From Osmia lignaria lignaria (Eukaryota; Arthropoda; Insecta; Hymenoptera; Megachilidae): a stretch of 64,000 nt of DNA. The notes beneath the pieces were generated by a model. That model searched no databases. It was not told where the DNA came from and was given only the letters and a program-made list of their open reading frames with translations. Made by a program: the position numbers and the translations under genes. Positions 51,090-63,325 of this stretch are shown here, in pieces. Every line of letters starts with the position of its first letter. The stretch's first letter is position 1. The stretch is from NCBI RefSeq assembly GCF_051020975.1, contig NW_027478158.1, positions 3,286,001-3,350,000 of the forward strand, read 5' to 3'.

Positions 51090-54000
51090 TTGCAGATTTA
51101 TCTCAAGGGAAGGGGCCTGACGGACATATTTCGAGATATTTCTTCTTCTAGTTGTTCTTCTTCTGCACAGCTAAGCTGGAAGTGGCATTTGCAGCTCGCA
51201 ATAGTGCAGAGTTATCTCAAAGAAAGGGGCCACGGTGTTTCTGTATCTCTATTATGTTGGTGCGGCTTCGGAACTTTTAAATATCTTGATATATCTCGAG
51301 AACAACGCATCTGGTCAAAAAATATCATAGAACATAAAAAGTAGGAAACTTAATTCTCTACCAAAAAGGTCTCTTAACATTTTGCCATAGCTCGCTTCGT
51401 TTCCGAGATATATGCAGATTTATCTCAAGGGAAGGGGCCTGACGGACATATTTCGAGATATTTCTTCTTCTTGTTGTTCTTCTTCTGCACAGCTAAGCTG
51501 GAAGTGGCATTTGCAGCTCGCAATAGTGCAGAGTTATATCAAAGAAAGGGGCCACGGTGATTCTGTATCTCTATTATGTTGGTGCGGCTTCGGAACTTTC
51601 AAATATCTCGATATATCTCGAAAACTACGCTTCTGATCAAAAAATATCATAGAACATAAATTGTAGGAAACATAATTCTCTACAAAAAAGGTCGCTTAAC
51701 ATTTTGCCATAGCTCGCTTCGTTTCCGAGATATTTGCAGATTTATCTCGAGGGAAGGGGCCTGACGGACATATTTCGAGATATTTCTTCTTCTTGTTGTT
51801 CTTCTTCTGCACAGCTAAACTGGAAGTGCCATTTCCAGCTCGCAATAGCGCAGAGTTATCTCAAAGAAAGGGGCCACGGTGTTTCTGTATCTCTATTATG
51901 TTGGTGCGGCTTCGGAACTTTTAAATATCTTGATACATCTCGAGAACTACGCATCTGATCAAAAAATATCATAGAACATGAAAAGTAGGAAACTTAATTC
52001 TCTACAAAAAAGGTCTCTTCACATTTTGCCATAGCTCGCTTCGTTTACGAGATATTTGCAGATTTATCTCAAGGGAAGAGGCCTGACGGACATATTTCGA
52101 GATATTTCTTCTTCTTGTTGTTCTTCTTCTGCACAGCTAAGCTGGAAGTGGCATTTGCAGCTCGCAATAGTGCAGAGTTATCTCAAAGAAAGGGGCCACG
52201 GTGATTCTGTATCTCTATTATGTTGGTGCGGCTTCGGAACTTTTAAATATCTTGATATATCTCGAGAACTACGCATCTGATCAAAAAATATCATAGAATA
52301 TAAAAAGTAGGAAACTTAATTCTCTACAAAAAAGATCTCTTAACATTTTGCCATAGCTCGCTTCGTTTCCGAGATATTTGCAGATTTATCTCAAGGGAAG
52401 GGGCCTGACGGACATATTTGGAGATATTTCTTCTTCTTGTTGTTCTTCTTCTGCACAGCTAACCTGGAAGTGGCATTTCCAGCTCGCAATAGTGCAGAGT
52501 TATCTCAAAGAAAGGGGCCACGGTGATTCTGTATCTCTATTATGTTGGTGCGGCTTCGGAACTTTTAAATATCTTGATATATCTCTAGAACTACGCATCT
52601 GATCAAAAAATATCATAGAACATAAAAAGTAGGAAACTTAATTCTCTACAAAAAAGGTATCTTAACATTTTGCAATAGCTCGCTTCGTTTCCGAGATATT
52701 TGCAGATTTATCTCAAGGGAAGGGGCCTGACGGACATATTTCGAGATATTTCTTCTTCTTGTTGTTCTTCTTCTGCACAGCTAAGCTGGAAGTGGCATTT
52801 GCAGCTCGCAATCGTGCAGAGTTATCTCAAAGAAAGGGGCCACGGTGTTTCTGTATCTCTATTATGTTGGTGCGGCTTCGGAACTTTTAAATATCTTGAT
52901 ATATCTCGAGAACTACGCATCTGATCAAAAAATTTCATAGAACATAAAAAGTAGGAAACTTAATTCTCTACAAAAAAGGTCTCTTAACATTTTGCCATAG
53001 CTCGCTTCGTTTCCGAGATATTTGCAGATTTATCTCAAGGGAAGGGGCCTGACGGACATATTTCGAGATATTTCTTCTTCTAGTTGTTCTTCTTCTGCAC
53101 AGCTAAGCTGGAAGTGGCATTTGCAGCTCGCAATAGTGCAGAGTTATCTCAAAGAAAGGGGCCACGGTGTTTCTGTATCTCTATTATGTTGGTGCGGCTT
53201 CGGAACTTTTAAATATCTTGATATATCTCGAGAACAACGCATCTGGTCAAAAAATATCATAGAACATAAAAAGTAGGAAACTTAATTCTCTACCAAAAAG
53301 GTCTCTTAACATTTTGCCATAGCTCGCTTCGTTTCCGAGATATATGCAGATTTATCTCAAGGGAAGGGGCCTGACGGACATATTTCGAGATATTTCTTCT
53401 TCTTGTTGTTCTTCTTCTGCACAGCTAAGCTGGAAGTGGCATTTGCAGCTCGCAATAGTGCAGAGTTATATCAAAGAAAGGGGCCACGGTGATTCTGTAT
53501 CTCTATTATGTTGGTGCGGCTTCGGAACTTTCAAATATCTCGATATATCTCGAAAACTACGCTTCTGATCAAAAAATATCATAGAACATAAATTGTAGGA
53601 AACATAATTCTCTACAAAAAAGGTCGCTTAACATTTTGCCATAGCTCGCTTCGTTTCCGAGATATTTGCAGATTTATCTCGAGGGAAGGGGCCTGACGGA
53701 CATATTTCGAGATATTTCTTCTTCTTGTTGTTCTTCTTCTGCACAGCTAAACTGGAAGTGCCATTTCCAGCTCGCAATAGCGCAGAGTTATCTCAAAGAA
53801 AGGGGCCACGGTGTTTCTGTATCTCTATTATGTTGGTGCGGCTTCGGAACTTTTAAATATCTTGATACATCTCGAGAACTACGCATCTGATCAAAAAATA
53901 TCATAGAACATGAAAAGTAGGAAACTTAATTCTCTACAAAAAAGGTCTCTTCACATTTTGCCATAGCTCGCTTCGTTTACGAGATATTTGCAGATTTATC

Positions 54001-54953
54001 TCAAGGGAAGAGGCCTGACGGACATATTTCGAGATATTTCTTCTTCTTGTTGTTCTTCTTCTGCACAGCTAAGCTGGAAGTGGCATTTGCAGCTCGCAAT
54101 AGTGCAGAGTTATCTCAAAGAAAGGGGCCACGGTGATTCTGTATCTCTATTATGTTGGTGCGGCTTCGGAACTTTTAAATATCTTGATATATCTCGAGAA
54201 CTACGCATCTGATCAAAAAATATCATAGAATATAAAAAGTAGGAAACTTAATTCTCTACAAAAAAGATCTCTTAACATTTTGCCATAGCTCGCTTCGTTT
54301 CCGAGATATTTGCAGATTTATCTCAAGGGAAGGGGCCTGACGGACATATTTGGAGATATTTCTTCTTCTTGTTGTTCTTCTTCTGCACAGCTAACCTGGA
54401 AGTGGCATTTCCAGCTCGCAATAGTGCAGAGTTATCTCAAAGAAAGGGGCCACGGTGATTCTGTATCTCTATTATGTTGGTGCGGCTTCGGAACTTTTAA
54501 ATATCTTGATATATCTCTAGAACTACGCATCTGATCAAAAAATATCATAGAACATAAAAAGTAGGAAACTTAATTCTCTACAAAAAAGGTATCTTAACAT
54601 TTTGCAATAGCTCGCTTCGTTTCCGAGATATTTGCAGATTTATCTCAAGGGAAGGGGCCTGACGGACATATTTCGAGATATTTCTTCTTCTTGTTGTTCT
54701 TCTTCTGCACAGCTAAGCTGGAAGTGGCATTTGCAGCTCGCAATCGTGCAGAGTTATCTCAAAGAAAGGGGCCACGGTGTTTCTGTATCTCTATTATGTT
54801 GGTGCGGCTTCGGAACTTTTAAATATCTTGATATATCTCGAGAACTACGCATCTGATCAAAAAATTTCATAGAACATAAAAAGTAGGAAACTTAATTCTC
54901 TACAAAAAAGGTCTCTTAACATTTTGCCATAGCTCGCTTCCTTTCCGAGATAT
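51090..54953 (+). repeat. Hexamer HOR, two copies of 1932 bp
   Basis: Six monomers at 51090-53021 recur at 53022-54953 in the same order with matching private variants: TTCTAGTTG with ATCTGGTCAAAA; GAGTTATATC with ACTTTCAAAT; TCTCGAGGGAAG with ATAGCGCAG and GATACATCTCG; GTTTACGAG with AAAGATCTC; TTTGGAGATA with CTAACCTGG and ATCTCTAGAAC; TTGCAATAGC with AATCGTGCAG and AAATTTCATAG. I noticed no differences between the copies. Relatives of members 1, 5 and 6 stand next to each other at 47548-48513, so three members were probably added later. Confidence 0.9.
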
Positions 54954-55597
54954 TTGCAGATTTATCTCAAGGGAAGGGGCCTGACGGACATATTTCGAGA
55001 TATTTCTTCTTCTTGTTGTTCTTCTTCTGCACAGCTAAGCTGGAAGTGGCATTTCCAGCTCGCAATAGTGCAGAGTTATCTCAAAGAAAGGGGCCACGGT
55101 GATTCTGTATCTCTATTATGTTGGTGCGGCTTCGGAACTTTTAAATATCTTGATATATCTCTAGAACTACGCATCTGATCAAAAAATATCATAGAACATA
55201 AAAAGTAGGAAACTTAATTCTCTACAAAAAAGGTATCTTAACATTTTGCAATAGCTCGCTTCGTTTCCGAGATATTTGCAGATTTATCTCAAGGGAAGGG
55301 GCCTGACGGACATATTTCGAGATATTTCTTCTTCTTGTTGTTCTTCTTCTGCACAGCTAAGCTGGAAGTGGCATTTGCAGCTCGCAATCGTGCAGAGTTA
55401 TCTCAAAGAAAGGGGCCACGGTGTTTCTGTATCTCTATTATGTTGGTGCGGCTTCGGAACTTTTAAATATCTTGATATATCTCGAGAACTACGCATCTGA
55501 TCAAAAAATTTCATAGAACATAAAAAGTAGGAAACTTAATTCTCTACAAAAAAGGTCTCTTAACATTTTGCCATAGCTCGCTTCCTTTCCGAGATAT
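54954..55597 (+). repeat. Dimer derived from the end of the hexamer
   Basis: These two monomers resemble hexamer members 5 and 6, continuing the array as a 644-bp duplication of 54310-54953. The first is a hybrid that lacks the TTTGGAGATA and CTAACCTGG variants but keeps ATTTCCAGC, CGGTGATTCTG and ATCTCTAGAAC. The second is nearly the same as its partner (AATCGTGCAG, AAATTTCATAG). A CTTCCTTTCC junction precedes this dimer and also follows it. Confidence 0.8.
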
Positions 55598-58500
55598 TTG
55601 CAGATTTATCTCAAGGGAAGGGGCCTGACGGACATATTTCGAGATATTTCTTCTTCTTGTTGTTCTTCTTCTGCACAGCTAAGCTGGAAGTGGCATTTGC
55701 GGCTCGCACTAGTGCACAGTTATCTCAAAGAAAGGGGCCACGGTGTTTCTGTATCTCTATTATGTTGGTGCGTCTTCGGAACTTTTAAATATCTCGATAT
55801 ATCTCGAAAACTACGCTTCTGATCAAAAAATATCATAGAACATAAATTGTAGGAAACATAATTCTCTACAAAAAACGTCTCTTAACATTTTGCCATAGCT
55901 CGCTTCGTTTCCGAGATATTTGCAGATTCAGCTCAAAGGAACTGGCCTGACGGACATATTTCGAGATATTTCTTCTTCTTGTTGTTCTTCTTCTGCACAG
56001 CTAAGCTGGAAGTGGCATTTGCGGCTCGCACTAGTGCACAGTTATCTCAAAGAAAGGGGCCACGGTGTTTCTGTATCTCTATTATGTTGGTGCGTCTTCG
56101 GAACTTTTAAATATCTCGATATATCTCGAAAACTACGCTTCTGATCAAAAAATATCATAGAACATAAATTGTAGGAAACTTAATTCTCTACAAAAAAGGT
56201 CTCTTAACATTTTGCCATAGCTCTCTTCGTTTCCGAGATATTTGCAGATTTATCTCAAGGGAAGGGGCCTGACGGACATATTTCGAGATATTTCTTCTTC
56301 TTGTTGTTCTTCTTCTGCACAGCTAAGCTGGAAGTGGCATTTGCAGCTCGCACTAGTGCAGAGTTATCTCAAAGAAAGGGGCCACGGTGTTTCTGTATCT
56401 CTATTATGTTGGTGCGGCTTCGGAACTTTTAAATATCTCGATATATCTCGAAAACTACGCTTCTGATCAAAAAATATCATAGAACATAAATTGTAGGAAA
56501 CATAATTCTCTACAAAAAAGGTCTGTTAACATTTTGCCATAGCTCGCTTCGTTTCCGAGATATTTGCAGATATATCTCAAGGGAAGGGGCCTGACGGACA
56601 TATTTCGAGATATTTCTTCTTCTTGTTGTTCTTCTTCTGCACAGCTAAGCTGGAAGTGGCATTTACAGCTCGCAATAGTGCAGAGTTATCTCACAGAAAG
56701 GGGCCACGGTGTTTCTGTATCTCTATTATGTTGGTGCGGCTTCGGAACTTTTAAATATCTTGATATATCTCGAGAACTACGCATCTGATCAAAAAATATC
56801 ATAGAAGATAAAAAGTAGGAAACTTAATTCTCTACAAAAAAGGTCTCTTAACATTTCGCCATAGCTCGCTTCGTTTCCGAGATATTTGCAGATTTATCTC
56901 AAGGGAAGGGGCCTGTCGGACATATTTCGAGACATTTCTTCTTCTTGTTGTTCTTCTTCTGCACAGCTAAGCTGGAAGTGGCATTTGCAGCTCGCACTAG
57001 TGCAGAGTTATCTCAAAGAAAGGGGCCACGGTGTTTCTGTATCTCTATTATGTTGGTGCTTCTTCGGAACTTTTAAATATCTCGATATATCTCGAAAACT
57101 ACGCTTCTGATCAAAAAATATCATAGAACATAAATTGTAGGAAACAGAATTCTCTACAAAAAAGGTCTCTTAACATTTTGCCATAGCTCGCTTCGTTTCC
57201 GAGATATTTGCAGATATATCTCAAGGTAAGGGGCCTGACGGACATATTTCGAGATATTTCTTCTTCTTGTTGTTCTTCCTCTGCACAGCTAAGCTGGAAG
57301 TGGCATTTGCAGCTCGCAATAGTGCAGAGTTATCTCAAAGAAAGGGGCCGCGGTGTTTCTGTATCTCTATTATGTTGGTGCGGCTTCGGAACTTTTAAAT
57401 ATCTTGATATATCTCGAGAACTACGCATCAGATCAAAAAATATCATAGAACATAAAAAGTAGGAAACTTAATTCTCTACAAAAAACGTCTCTTAACATTT
57501 TGCCATAGCTCTCTTCGTTTCCGAGATATTTGCAGATTTATCTCAAGGGAAGGGGCCTGACGGACATATTTCGAGATATTTCTTCTTCTTGTTGTTCTTC
57601 TTCTGCACAGCTAAGCTGGAAGTGGCATTTGCGGCTCGCACTAGTGCACAGTTATCTCAAAGAAAGGGGCCACGGTGTTTCTGTATCTCTATTATGTTGG
57701 TGCGGCTTCGGAACTTTTAAATATCTTGATATATCTCGAGAACTACGCGTCTGATCAAAAAATATCATAGAACATAAAAAGTAGGATCCTTAATTCTCTA
57801 CAAAAACGGTCTCTTAACATTTTGCCATAGCTCGCTTCGTTTCCGAGATATTTGCAGATATATCTCAAGGGAAGGGGCCTGACGGACATATTTCGAGATA
57901 TTTCTTCTTCTTGTTGTTCTTCTTCTGCACAGCTAAGCTGGAAGTGGCATTTGCAGCTCGCAATAGTGCAGAGTTATCTCAAAGAAAGGGGCCACGGTGT
58001 TTCTGTATCTCTATTATGTTGGTGCGGCTTCGGAACTTTTAAATATCTTGATATATCTCGAGAACTACGCGTCTGATCAAAAAATATCATAGAACATAAA
58101 AAGCAGGAACCTTAATTCTCTACAAAAACGGTCTCTTAACATTTTGCCATAGCTCGCTTCGTTTCCGAGATATTTGCAGATATATCTCAAGGGAAGGGGC
58201 CTGACGGACATATTTCGAGATATTTCTTCTTCTTGTTGTTCTTCTTCTGCACAGCTAAGCTGGAAGTGGCATTTGCGGCTCGCACTAGTGCACAGTTATC
58301 TCAAAGAAAGGGGCCACGGTGTTTCTGTATCTCTATTATGTTGGTGCGTCTTCGGAACTTTTAAATATCTCGATATATCTCGAAAACTACGCTTCTGATC
58401 AAAAAATATCATAGAACATAAATTGTAGGAAACATAATTCTCTACAAAAAAGGTCTCTTAACATTTTGCCATAGCTCGCTTGGTTTCCGAGATATTTGCA

Positions 58501-58817
58501 GATTCAGCTCAAAGGAACTGGCCTGACGGACATATTTCGAGATATTTCTTCTTCTTGTTGTTCTTCTTCTGCACAGCTAAGCTGGAAGTGGCATTTACAG
58601 CTCGCAATAGTGCAGAGTTATCTCAAAGAAAGGGGCCACGGTGTTTCTGTATCTCTATTATGTTGGTGCGGTTTCGGAACTTTTAAATATCTTGATATAT
58701 CTCGAGAACTACGCATCTGATCAAAAAATATCATAGAACATAAAAAGTAGGAAACTTAATTCTCTACAAAAGAGGTCTCTCAACATTTTGCCATAGCTCG
58801 CTTCGTTTCCGAGATAT
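55598..58817 (+). repeat. Region H: mixed monomers with an 8-monomer (2576 bp) echo
   Basis: Monomers with AGTGCACAGTTATC and GTGCGTCTTCGG occur at 55598, 55920 and 58174. The pair 55598/55920 (the second starting ATTCAGCTCAAAGGAACTGG) is echoed by 58174/58496. Between them lie ordinary monomers, two of which (57530, 57852) share CTACGCGTCTG and tails with AAAACGGTC. The monomer at 57208 contains CTCAAGGTAAGG instead of CTCAAGGGAAGG. Confidence 0.7.
57221..57232 (+). other. 5' splice-donor-like variant AAGGTAAGG
   Basis: A single G-to-T change turns the usual CTCAAGGGAAGG into CTCAAGGTAAGG, a near-consensus eukaryotic donor (AAG|GTAAG). It is the only such case I noticed, and the acceptor-like tract of the same monomer lies about 60 bases downstream. 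Any function is doubtful; it may be chance. Confidence 0.25.
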
Positions 58818-61800
58818 TTGCACATTTATCTCAAGGGAAGGGGCCTAACGGACATATTTCGAGATATTTCTTCTTTTTGTTGTTCTTCTTCTGCACAGCT
58901 AAGCTGGAAGTGGCATTTGCGGCTCGCACTAGTGCAGAGTTATCTCAAAGAGAGGGGCCACGGTGTTTCTGTATCTCTATTATGTTGGTGCGGCTTCGGA
59001 ACTTTTAAATATCTTGATATATCTCGAGAACTACGCATCTGATCAAAAAATATCATAGAAGATAAAAAGTAGGAAACTTAATTCTCTACAAAAAAGGTCT
59101 CTTAACATTTTGCCATAGCTCGCTTCGTTTCCGAGATATTTGCATATCTATCTCAAGGGAAGGGGCCTGACGGACATATTTCGAGATATTTCTTCTTCTT
59201 GTTGTTCTTCTTCTGCACAGCGAAGCTGGAAGTGGCATCTGCAGCTCGCAATAGTGCAGAGTTATCTCAAAGAAAGGGGCCACGGTGTTTCTGTATCTCT
59301 ATTATGTTGGTGCGGCTTCGGAACTTTTAAATATCTTGATATATCTCGAGAGCTACGCATCTGATCAAAAAATATCATAGAACATAAATAGTAGGAAACT
59401 TAATTCTCTACAAAAAAGGTCTCTCAACATTTTGCCATAGCTCGCTTCGTTTCCGAGATATTTGCACATTTATCTCAAGGGAAGGGGCCTAACGGACATA
59501 TTTCGAGATATTTCTTCTTCTTGTTGTTCTTCTTCTGCACAGCTAAGCTGGAAGTGGCATTTACAGCTCGCAATAGTGCAGAGTTATCTCAAAGAAAGGG
59601 GCCACGGTGTTTCTGTATCTCTAATATGTTGGTGCGGTTTCGGAACTTTTAAATATCTTGATATATCTCGAGAACTACGCATCTGATCAAAAAATATCAT
59701 AGAACATAAAAAGTAGGAAACTTAATTCTCTACAAAAAAGGTCTCTTAACATTTTGCCATAGCTCACTTCGTTTCCGAGATATTTGCAGATTTATCTCAA
59801 GGGAAGGGGCCTGACGGACATATTTCGAGAAGCTTCTTCTTCTTGTTGTTCTTCTTCTGCACAGCTAAGCTGGAAGTGGCATTTGCAGCTCGCAATAGTG
59901 CAGAGTTATCTCAAAGAGAGGGGCCACGGTGTTTCTGTATCTCTATTATGTTGGTGCGGCTTCGGAACTTTTAAATATCTTGATATATCTCGAGAACTAC
60001 GCATCTGATCAAAAAATATCATAGAAGATAAAAAGTAGGAAACTTAATTCTCTACAAAAAAGGTCTCTTAACATTTTGCCATAGCTCGCTTCGTTTCCGA
60101 GATATTTGCATATCTATCTCAAGGGAAGGGGCCTGACGGACATATTTCGAGATATTTCTTCTTCTTGTTGTTCTTCTTCTGCACAGCTAAGCTGGAAGTG
60201 GCATTTGCGGCTCGCACTAGTGCAGAGTTATCTCAAAGAAAGGGGCCACGGTGTTTCTGTATCTCTATTATGTTGGTGCGGCTTCGGAACTTTTAAATAT
60301 CTTGATATATCTCGAGAACTACGCATCTGATCAAAAAATATCACAGAACATGAAAAGTAGGAAACTTAATTCTCTACAAAAAAGGTCTCTTAACATTTTG
60401 CCATAGCTCTCTTCGTTTCCGAGATATTTGCAGATTTATCTCAAGGGAAGGGGCCTGACGGACATATTTCGAGATATTGCTTCTTCTTGTTGTTCTTCTT
60501 CTGCACAGCTAAGCTCGAAGTGGCATTTGCAGCTCGCAATAGTGCAGAGTTATCTCACAGAAAGGGGCCACGGTATTTCTGTATCTCTATTATGTTGGTG
60601 CGGCTTCGGAACTTTTAAATATCTTGATATATCTCGAGAACTACGCATCTGATCAAAAAATATCATAGAACATAAAAAGTAGCAAACTTAATTCTCTACA
60701 AAAAAGGTCTCTTAACATTTTGCCATAGCTCGCTTCGTTTCCGAGATATTTGCAGATATATCTCAAGGGAAGGGGCCTGACGGACATATTTCGAGATATT
60801 TCTTCTTCTTGTTGTTCTTCCTCTGCACAGCTAAGCTGGAAGTGGCATTTGCAGCTCGCAATAGTGCAGAGTTATCTCAAAGAAAGGGGCCACGGTGTTT
60901 CTGTATCTCTATTATGTTGGTGCGGTTTCGGAACTTTTAAATATCTTGATATATCTCGAGAACTACGCATCTGATCAAAAAATATCATAGAACATAAAAA
61001 GTAGGAAACTTAATTCTCTACAAAAGAGGTCTCTCAACATTTTGCCATAGCTCGCTTCGTTTCCGAGATATTTGCACATTTATCTCAAGGGAAGGGGCCT
61101 AACGGACATATTTCGAGATATTTCTTCTTTTTGTTGTTCTTCTTCTGCACAGCTAAGCTGGAAGTGGCATTTGCGGCTCGCACTAGTGCAGAGTTATCTC
61201 AAAGAGAGGGGCCACGGTGTTTCTGTATCTCTATTATGTTGGTGCGGCTTCGGAACTTTTAAATATCTTGATATATCTCGAGAACTACGCATCTGATCAA
61301 AAAATATCATAGAAGATAAAAAGTAGGAAACTTAATTCTCTACAAAAAAGGTCTCTTAACATTTTGCCATAGCTCGCTTCGTTTCCGAGATATTTGCATA
61401 TCTATCTCAAGGGAAGGGGCCTGACGGACATATTTCGAGATATTTCTTCTTCTTGTTGTTCTTCTTCTGCACAGCGAAGCTGGAAGTGGCATCTGCAGCT
61501 CGCAATAGTGCAGAGTTATCTCAAAGAAAGGGGCCACGGTGTTTCTGTATCTCTATTATGTTGGTGCGGCTTCGGAACTTTTAAATATCTTGATATATCT
61601 CGAGAGCTACGCATCTGATCAAAAAATATCATAGAACATAAATAGTAGGAAACTTAATTCTCTACAAAAAAGGTCTCTCAACATTTTGCCATAGCTCGCT
61701 TCGTTTCCGAGATATTTGCACATTTATCTCAAGGGAAGGGGCCTAACGGACATATTTCGAGATATTTCTTCTTCTTGTTGTTCTTCTTCTGCACAGCTAA

Positions 61801-63325
61801 GCTGGAAGTGGCATTTACAGCTCGCAATAGTGCAGAGTTATCTCAAAGAAAGGGGCCACGGTGTTTCTGTATCTCTAATATGTTGGTGCGGTTTCGGAAC
61901 TTTTAAATATCTTGATATATCTCGAGAACTACGCATCTGATCAAAAAATATCATAGAACATAAAAAGTAGGAAACTTAATTCTCTACAAAAAAGGTCTCT
62001 TAACATTTTGCCATAGCTCGCTTCGTTTCCGAGATATTTGCAGATTTATCTCAAGGGAAGGGGCCTGACGGACATATTTCGAGAAGCTTCTTCTTCTTGT
62101 TGTTCTTCTTCTGCACAGCTAAGCTGGAAGTGGCATTTGCAGCTCGCAATAGTGCAGAGTTATCTCAAAGAGAGGGGCCACGGTGTTTCTGTATCTCTAT
62201 TATGTTGGTGCGGCTTCGGAACTTTTAAATATCTTGATATATCTCGAGAACTACGCATCTGATCAAAAAATATCATAGAAGATAAAAAGTAGGAAACTTA
62301 ATTCTCTACAAAAAAGGTCTCTTAACATTTTGCCATAGCTCGCTTCGTTTCCGAGATATTTGCATATCTATCTCAAGGGAAGGGGCCTGACGGACATATT
62401 TCGAGATATTTCTTCTTCTTGTTGTTCTTCTTCTGCACAGCTAAGCTGGAAGTGGCATTTGCGGCTCGCACTAGTGCAGAGTTATCTCAAAGAAAGGGGC
62501 CACGGTGTTTCTGTATCTCTATTATGTTGGTGCGGCTTCGGAACTTTTAAATATCTTGATATATCTCGAGAACTACGCATCTGATCAAAAAATATCACAG
62601 AACATGAAAAGTAGGAAACTTAATTCTCTACAAAAAAGGTCTCTTAACATTTTGCCATAGCTCTCTTCGTTTCCGAGATATTTGCAGATTTATCTCAAGG
62701 GAAGGGGCCTGACGGACATATTTCGAGATATTGCTTCTTCTTGTTGTTCTTCTTCTGCACAGCTAAGCTCGAAGTGGCATTTGCAGCTCGCAATAGTGCA
62801 GAGTTATCTCACAGAAAGGGGCCACGGTATTTCTGTATCTCTATTATGTTGGTGCGGCTTCGGAACTTTTAAATATCTTGATATATCTCGAGAACTACGC
62901 ATCTGATCAAAAAATATCATAGAACATAAAAAGTAGCAAACTTAATTCTCTACAAAAAAGGTCTCTTAACATTTTGCCATAGCTCGCTTCGTTTCCGAGA
63001 TATTTGCAGATATATCTCAAGGGAAGGGGCCTGACGGACATATTTCGAGATATTTCTTCTTCTTGTTGTTCTTCCTCTGCACAGCTAAGCTGGAAGTGGC
63101 ATTTGCAGCTCGCAATAGTGCAGAGTTATCTCAAAGAAAGGGGCCACGGTGTTTCTGTATCTCTATTATGTTGGTGCGGCTTCGGAACTTTGAAATATCT
63201 TGATATATCTCGAGAACTACGCATCAGATCAAAAAATATCATAGAACATAAAAAGTAGGAAACTTAATTCTCTACAGAAAACGTCTCTTAACATTTTGCC
63301 ATAGCTCTCTTCGTTTCCGAGATAT
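58818..63325 (+). repeat. Heptamer HOR, two copies of 2254 bp
   Basis: Seven monomers at 58818-61071 recur at 61072-63325. Shared marks in order are TTCTTTTTGTTG; TTGCATATCTATC with GGCATCTGCAGC; TTGCACATTT with CTCTAATATG; CGAGAAGCTTCTTC; TTGCATATCTATC with GCGGCTCGC; GATATTGCTTC with GGTATTTCTG; and a monomer with TTCCTCTGCAC. At least one difference exists (AGCTCACTTCG near 59762 against AGCTCGCTTCG). In the seventh monomer the two copies part company: 60750 continues GCGGTTTCGG, 63004 continues GCGGCTTCGGAACTTTGAAAT. The duplication therefore ends inside it. Confidence 0.9.
59830..59835. other. HindIII site marking the heptamer
   Basis: AAGCTT appears here because TTCGAGATATTTC has become TTCGAGAAGCTTC. 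The same site recurs at 62084-62089, exactly 2254 bp away. I noticed it in no other monomer, so it is a convenient marker of this HOR. Confidence 0.8.
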
